From Ponticaulis profundi (GTDB lineage Bacteria > Pseudomonadota > Alphaproteobacteria > Caulobacterales > Hyphomonadaceae): a stretch of DNA of 64,000 bases. Made by a program: the position numbers and the translations under genes. Under the pieces are notes generated by a model, which made no database searches, was not told the DNA's origin, and was given only the letters and a program-made list of their open reading frames with translations. The stretch spans positions 37,755-101,754 of the forward strand of contig NZ_JBHSSW010000008.1 of NCBI RefSeq assembly GCF_042659465.1. Direction: 5' to 3'. This document shows positions 59,812 through 64,000 of the stretch, piece by piece. How positions within the stretch are numbered: position 1 is the stretch's first letter; the number at the start of each line of letters is the position of its first letter.

Positions 59812-59877
59812 CCTGTTTCCTCTCCCTTATTTTTTGGGAGACTATGCGACTTCGCTCAAGGGAGGGTCAATGTTGAC

Positions 59878-61692
59878 CTAACGTCCACCCTGTCGCTTTA
59901 CACCTGCGATTGTCTGCGACGGACAGGGCTCGGCTTGCGGTTGGGTGGTAACGGCGGTGCCAGCTGTTGCCGCATGCGCGCAGTCTGGGGCCAGTGTCTC
60001 CATTGCTTCATACTGGTGTAAGAAGACCTGGCCGGACAATGCCTCCAGAAAATGCGTGCGGCGCAATCCATCCATGACAGGGCCTTTGACTTCAGAAAGA
60101 TGCAATGTAACGCCAGCTTCCATGAGGCGCTCATTGATCGCCTCAAGGCTCTCCAGCCCACTCATATCGATCCGGTTCACAGCTGGGCACATCAGAATCA
60201 GGTGCTTCAGGTCTGGTCGGCTCGCCAGCACATTATAGACCGTATCTTCCAGAAAACGAGCATTGGCGAAATAGAGGCTCTCATCGACGCGGATGGTCAG
60301 AATGTGCTCCGGCACCACCACGGCATGCCGATTCACATTCCGGAAATGCTGCGTGCCCGGCACCTGTCCGACGAATGCGAAATGTGGCCGACTGGTATTG
60401 TAGAGATGCAGCAGAATCGATAGGCCGACGCCCGTGCTCACGCCCAGCTCCACGCCGAACGCCAGCGTCACAACAATTGTCGTCGTCATCGCCAGAAAAT
60501 CTGTCTTCGAATACCCCCATGCCTGACAGAGCGTGCGAAGGTCGATGAGCGAGATAACAGCTACGATAATCGTTGCCGCAAGAACCGCTTGCGGCAGATA
60601 GAATAGGAAAGGTGTGAGGAACTGGGTCGCGAGAGCCAGCCCCAGAGCTGTAAATGCCCCTGCGGTTGGCGTAGCAGCACCAGCGTCAAAGTTCACGGCA
60701 GACCTTGCAAAACCACCCGTGACTGGAAACCCTCCAGAAAAGCCCGCGGCCAGGTTGGACATGCCAAGGCCGATCAACTCCTGATCCGGTTCGATGCGCT
60801 GACGACGCTTGGCGGCGAGTGTTTGCGCAATGGCGATCGACTCCACGAAACCGATCACGGCAATTAATGCAGCCGACTCCAGAAGCCGACGCCACAGCGT
60901 CAAATCAAACTCCGGCACACTTATCGGCGGCAGCCCCCTCGGGATTTCGCCTACAATTCGAACGCCTCGTTCGTGAAGCCCACAGACCTGAACAATCAGG
61001 ATACCCGCAAGCACAACCAACACCGGTCCTGTCTTGGAAATGACTCCCGCCAGAGTGGCCGGCAAACCCATACGTTTCAGAAATGGCTTCGTTGCGAAGC
61101 GTAAGCCATATAACAGGGCGAGCGCAGCAATCCCGATCCCAACAGTTGGAAGGTTGATGTCGGAAATATGCCCCACAATCGATGTCAGAATACCCGGCAA
61201 GTTGTGTCCACTCGCTTCCACTCCCAGAATATGCCGCAGCTGACTGACCGCAATGAGAATGCCGGATGCCGTCACAAAGCTGGAAACGACAGGATGACTC
61301 AGAAAATTCGCCAGGAAACCAAGGCGCAGAATGCCCATTACTAGCAAAATCGCGCCGGACAGAAATGCCAGGGCCAGCGCCGCTGCGATATATTCCGGCG
61401 TTCCCGCCTCAGCGACCCGCCCGGCAGCAACGGCGGTCATCAGCGCAAGAAGCGCAACCGGGCCCACGGACATTGTACGGCTTGTCCCAAAGATGGCGTA
61501 CGCCAGCAAAGGCAAAATAGACGCATAGAGACCGATCTCGGGTGGAAGCCCTGCCAACATGGCATATGCCAAAGACTGCGGCACCAGCATGACCGTCACG
61601 ATAAGTGCTGCGACGACATCACTGGTCAGAGTCTGCCCGTTATACGCTTTCCCCCATTCCAGTATCGGAAAGTATCGTTCCAGAATCCGCAT
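59878..61692 (-). CDS. SulP anion transporter
   Basis: The 604-residue protein is a SulP permease: ten or more membrane helices with LPPEIGLYASILPLLAYAIFG and SPTAGSFTAL-like segments, and a C-terminal STAS domain (about residues 440-550) ending in a cysteine-containing tail. SulP proteins carry sulfate, bicarbonate or thiosulfate. It is 13 bases downstream of the persulfide-dioxygenase-like gene, so the two form an operon. Confidence 0.9.
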   Translation of the reverse strand: MRILERYFPILEWGKAYNGQTLTSDVVAALIVTVMLVPQSLAYAMLAGLPPEIGLYASILPLLAYAIFGTSRTMSVGPVALLALMTAVAAGRVAEAGTPEYIAAALALAFLSGAILLVMGILRLGFLANFLSHPVVSSFVTASGILIAVSQLRHILGVEASGHNLPGILTSIVGHISDINLPTVGIGIAALALLYGLRFATKPFLKRMGLPATLAGVISKTGPVLVVLAGILIVQVCGLHERGVRIVGEIPRGLPPISVPEFDLTLWRRLLESAALIAVIGFVESIAIAQTLAAKRRQRIEPDQELIGLGMSNLAAGFSGGFPVTGGFARSAVNFDAGAATPTAGAFTALGLALATQFLTPFLFYLPQAVLAATIIVAVISLIDLRTLCQAWGYSKTDFLAMTTTIVVTLAFGVELGVSTGVGLSILLHLYNTSRPHFAFVGQVPGTQHFRNVNRHAVVVPEHILTIRVDESLYFANARFLEDTVYNVLASRPDLKHLILMCPAVNRIDMSGLESLEAINERLMEAGVTLHLSEVKGPVMDGLRRTHFLEALSGQVFLHQYEAMETLAPDCAHAATAGTAVTTQPQAEPCPSQTIAGVKRQGGR

Positions 61693-61704
61693 AGGCGGCG
61701 CGCC

Positions 61705-62571
61705 CTACAATTCGTCTAGCGGTATTTTCAGATACCGCGTGCCGTTGTCCTCTGCTGGCGGCATCTGCCCTGCGCGCATATTGATCTGTATGCTTGGCAG
61801 GATCAGCCTTGGCATCCCAAGCGTCGCATCTCGTTCTTCCCGCATCTGCACGAACTCGTCTTCGCTGATACCAGCTTTGACGTGTACATTTGCAGCGCGT
61901 TCCTCCGCAACACTCGTCTCCCAGGCAAAATAGTCCCGCCCAGGTGCCTTGTAGTCATGACACATGAAAAGCCGCGTTTCCGATGGAAGGTTGAGAACCT
62001 TTTGAATGGACTGATAAAGATGCCTCGCATCGCCGCCTGGGAAATCGCAGCGTGCCGTTCCATAGTCGGGCATAAACAAGGTGTCGCCGACGAAGGCCGC
62101 ATCACCAATCACATAGGTCATACAGGCTGGCGTGTGCCCCGGCGTATGTATCGCGCGAGCCTCAAGTCCGCCAATATCGAAAACATCGCCATCCTTTAAA
62201 AGGTGGTCAAACTGGCTGCCATCCCTTTGGAACTCTGTTCCAGCATTGAAGATTTTACCAAACGTATTCTGTACGACGGTGATGTTCTCACCAATCGCGA
62301 TTTTTCCGCCCACCTGGTGCTGAATGTACGGCGCTGCAGACATATGATCAGCATGCACATGGGTTTCCAGCACCCAATCAACCCGCAGGCCTTCTTGCTT
62401 TATATACTCTATGACTTTGTCTGCAGAGCCCTTGCTCGTACGCCCCGATGCCGGATCATAGTCCAGAACGCTATCGATCACAGCGCACGCCTCTGAGGCC
62501 GGATCCTTCACCACATAGCTTACGGTGCAAGTGTCTTCGTCAAAAAACGCTTTTACCTCTGGTCTCTGCAT
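61705..62571 (-). CDS. Persulfide dioxygenase-like metallo-hydrolase (Blh/ETHE1 family)
   Basis: The 288-residue protein has the metallo-beta-lactamase fold with THVHADHM (HxHxDH), HTPGHTPACM, GDTLFMPDYG and HDYKAPGRD (later metal ligands). The overall pattern matches Blh, the persulfide dioxygenase of BigR regulons, and ETHE1-like proteins. It would turn glutathione persulfide to sulfite using one iron. Start ATG at 62571 with GAGAG upstream; a longer frame to 62637 is less likely. Together with SulP downstream it fits sulfide detoxification and sulfur oxyanion export. Confidence 0.9.
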   Translation of the reverse strand: MQRPEVKAFFDEDTCTVSYVVKDPASEACAVIDSVLDYDPASGRTSKGSADKVIEYIKQEGLRVDWVLETHVHADHMSAAPYIQHQVGGKIAIGENITVVQNTFGKIFNAGTEFQRDGSQFDHLLKDGDVFDIGGLEARAIHTPGHTPACMTYVIGDAAFVGDTLFMPDYGTARCDFPGGDARHLYQSIQKVLNLPSETRLFMCHDYKAPGRDYFAWETSVAEERAANVHVKAGISEDEFVQMREERDATLGMPRLILPSIQINMRAGQMPPAEDNGTRYLKIPLDEL

Positions 62572-62659
62572 GTCACTCTCTCTTGGTCGTCTTGCTGACA
62601 GGCTATGATCGCACCCAGACTTGTTGGGGCAGCTCATCAGCTAACTGGCATGTCCAAGC

Positions 62660-62715
62660 CCAAGATAGTGTTTTTTAGTATATTCGCAAGTTCTTATATT
62701 TGTGATCGATCATCC
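62660..62715. promoter_or_regulatory. Upstream region of persulfide dioxygenase gene
   Basis: This AT-rich stretch contains TTTTAGTATAT (62673-62683), identical to 11 bases in the sqr/rhodanese control region, about 100 bases upstream of the dioxygenase start. It also contains the perfect palindrome TGATCGATCA (62703-62712). A shared ArsR-type operator is suggested, not proved. Confidence 0.45.
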
Positions 62716-62734
62716 GGTCATTCTCCGAACGCCT

Positions 62735-63424
62735 TTAAAGAATGAAGCGATCCTGAAACCACAGGAGTGATGGATATGCCGCAAGCCAGGTCCAGAAGAA
62801 TCGGTTCAGCCCGAAAAAGCATGCATTCGAGAGATGGAATAAACCAGCCAGAATTAGAAACATGATCAGCGCCCATGGCCAGAAAAGAGCAAGCGGAAAC
62901 GCCAGCTCTAGCAACATGACCGACCAGGACAACGCCCACAGCAGGCGGGGTCGCTTCGCGAGATCTCTCAGGACTTCCGACACCGGATAAGTTGAAAAGA
63001 GGAACACATCCTGCAGCGCCCGCCCTGTCCTCCAATCCCGATTCACCACCTTCACCCAGCCGGATATAAAGTATGACAAAATGAGCTGGATGGAGAGATA
63101 CCCAAAAGCGTATGTCTTCCATAACGGATCCGGCAGGCTATGCGTGAGCAAAAGACAGATGAGGATCAGGCTGCCCATACGATCACTGCCACCATTATAC
63201 GGCCCTTGAAAGCGTCTGAGCATCAAAAGCGTCGTAACCAGTAATGCAACACAGCTGACGACGGGCGCGATCCCTGCCATTAATAACCCAGACAGAACCA
63301 AGCGTATGCCAAACAGGGCACGCGTCCGAACTCCCTGAGACAAAGACAGATGCTCCGCGCTCTGTATAATAAAAGCGAAGCCGAGCAGTGCTTCGGTCAA
63401 GCGGACGGCCAACTCAAATGTCAA
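62735..63424 (-). CDS. HTTM domain membrane protein
   Basis: The 229-residue protein has several membrane helices and segments typical of the HTTM fold of vitamin K-dependent gamma-carboxylase relatives: LSYFISGWVKVVNRDWRTGR and HLSNACFFGLNRFFWTW. It begins with TTG at 63424, overlapping the previous stop (TTGA). HTTM proteins are often encoded next to a small periplasmic partner; here that is the upstream gene. Substrate unknown. Confidence 0.78.
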   Translation of the reverse strand: MTFELAVRLTEALLGFAFIIQSAEHLSLSQGVRTRALFGIRLVLSGLLMAGIAPVVSCVALLVTTLLMLRRFQGPYNGGSDRMGSLILICLLLTHSLPDPLWKTYAFGYLSIQLILSYFISGWVKVVNRDWRTGRALQDVFLFSTYPVSEVLRDLAKRPRLLWALSWSVMLLELAFPLALFWPWALIMFLILAGLFHLSNACFFGLNRFFWTWLAAYPSLLWFQDRFIL

Positions 63425-63873
63425 TTGGAGGCCCCTCGGTCTGGGGTGCTGCCTGATACCGGCAGCCAGGACGACTCGTAAAGTGTTTCGCGGTCCAGAC
63501 GGTCCTCTTCCCGGTACACAAAAACCAGCCGGTATTGAAGCTCTTGTGCACTCGTCAGCATCGAACTGTTCTGAACATCGGCTCGAATAAGCCTTACAAT
63601 TTCATCCTCCGAATGCTGCGTTGGTTCGGCGATCAGGCGTTCAGCGCAAGCTGAGGCAAACAGAGCTTCATTCCTTTGCGCGTTCCAGAATAGGCGCTGA
63701 ACGAACGTCCACAACGACGTGCGCCTCGGTCTTGGTCGAAACGCGATCCACTCATCTTTTGGCTTTTCAGATGGAAGCACTCGGTACTCGATACGCGGAG
63801 ACGGCGCGATCACATCGAAAAAATTCCACGATGGGAACAAAGCCGGCAGGATAAGACGAACCGTATTCAGCAT
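63421..63873 (-). CDS. Small partner of HTTM protein
   Basis: The 150-residue protein begins MLNTVRLILPALFPSWNFFD and is polar thereafter. It is coupled to the HTTM gene by a four-base overlap. I recognise no domain. The first hydrophobic stretch is short, so the rest may be cytoplasmic or periplasmic. The start is ATG at 63873; an upstream TTG would add two residues. Confidence 0.65.
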   Translation of the reverse strand: MLNTVRLILPALFPSWNFFDVIAPSPRIEYRVLPSEKPKDEWIAFRPRPRRTSLWTFVQRLFWNAQRNEALFASACAERLIAEPTQHSEDEIVRLIRADVQNSSMLTSAQELQYRLVFVYREEDRLDRETLYESSWLPVSGSTPDRGASN

Positions 63874-64000
63874 GATCAAGAGCTAGCGCTATTCGACTTA
63901 ACTGACCAGCACATCGGTCTGTCGATAAACGGCTCCACTCTTCGAACATTTCGCCTGTGCGTGTTTATATTGAACGCAAAAACCCTCCGAGCGAGCGCTA
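63874..64000. other. Window end, upstream of HTTM operon
   Basis: The last 127 bases contain no convincing gene. They presumably hold the promoter of the HTTM operon. Confidence 0.3.

Noticed and set aside
62703..62712. TGATCGATCA palindrome as operator
   Set aside because: GATC-rich palindromes arise by chance in this genome style; not counted as evidence for regulation.
1..64000. CRISPR array or insertion sequence
   Set aside because: No regularly spaced direct repeats and no transposase gene are present.

Overview
The window is alphaproteobacterial chromosomal DNA carrying most of one temperate prophage. The genome has moderate GC content, many DEAD/TonB/acyl-CoA/CaiB genes of marine alphaproteobacterial type, a PleC/DivJ-type kinase and a Caulobacter-like tRNA and gene style. 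A Hyphomonadaceae-type organism fits best, but this placement is an impression from protein sequence and not a computed phylogeny.

Positions 1 to about 19138 are a lambda-like prophage in mirror image; its structural genes must lie left of the window. A short intergenic region (9177-9247) separates a Cro-like gene read leftward from a cleavable CI-type repressor read rightward. Leftward from Cro come a second HTH regulator, a run of small overlapping genes, a DUF1064 nuclease-like protein, a stand-alone DnaA domain IV protein, a ParB-like coiled-coil protein, an SF2 helicase, a Toprim primase, an HNH endonuclease, a late-regulator candidate and a holin-like protein. Rightward from a second promoter at about 10981 comes a tightly overlapping early operon: PAPS-reductase-like enzyme, RecE-like exonuclease, RecT, HNH protein, many small unknowns and the tyrosine integrase. 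The two early promoters share near-identical operator DNA. The right attachment site splits a tRNA-Gly(TCC) in its anticodon arm and leaves only the 5' half here.

Positions 19200-50000 are ordinary chromosome: a ribbon-helix-helix/TonB fusion, tRNA-Tyr, rlmB, an SDR, a Fur-box controlled TonB receptor with a PepSY reductase-like membrane protein, enoyl-CoA hydratase, a DEAD-box RNA helicase, small oxidative or detoxification proteins, an acyl-CoA dehydrogenase pair, pepN, a response regulator next to a PAS/HisKA kinase, pccA, purB, a thioredoxin-like protein, and a porin, periplasmic sensor and chemoreceptor operon.

Positions 50280-62700 hold the most interesting region. Two divergent operons leave a 146-base AT-rich control region (53554-53699). 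Leftward: sulfide:quinone oxidoreductase, thioredoxin 2, a DUF2892 membrane protein and a TolC-like channel. Rightward: rhodanese, periplasmic adaptor, RND pump and an ArsR repressor with cysteines near the positions used by persulfide sensors. After an unrelated CaiB gene comes an operon of persulfide-dioxygenase-like hydrolase plus SulP transporter, whose upstream DNA repeats an 11-base motif from the divergent control region. I infer a sulfide/persulfide-responsive regulon in which sulfide oxidation is wired to a complete tripartite efflux pump. The window ends with an HTTM membrane protein and its small partner.
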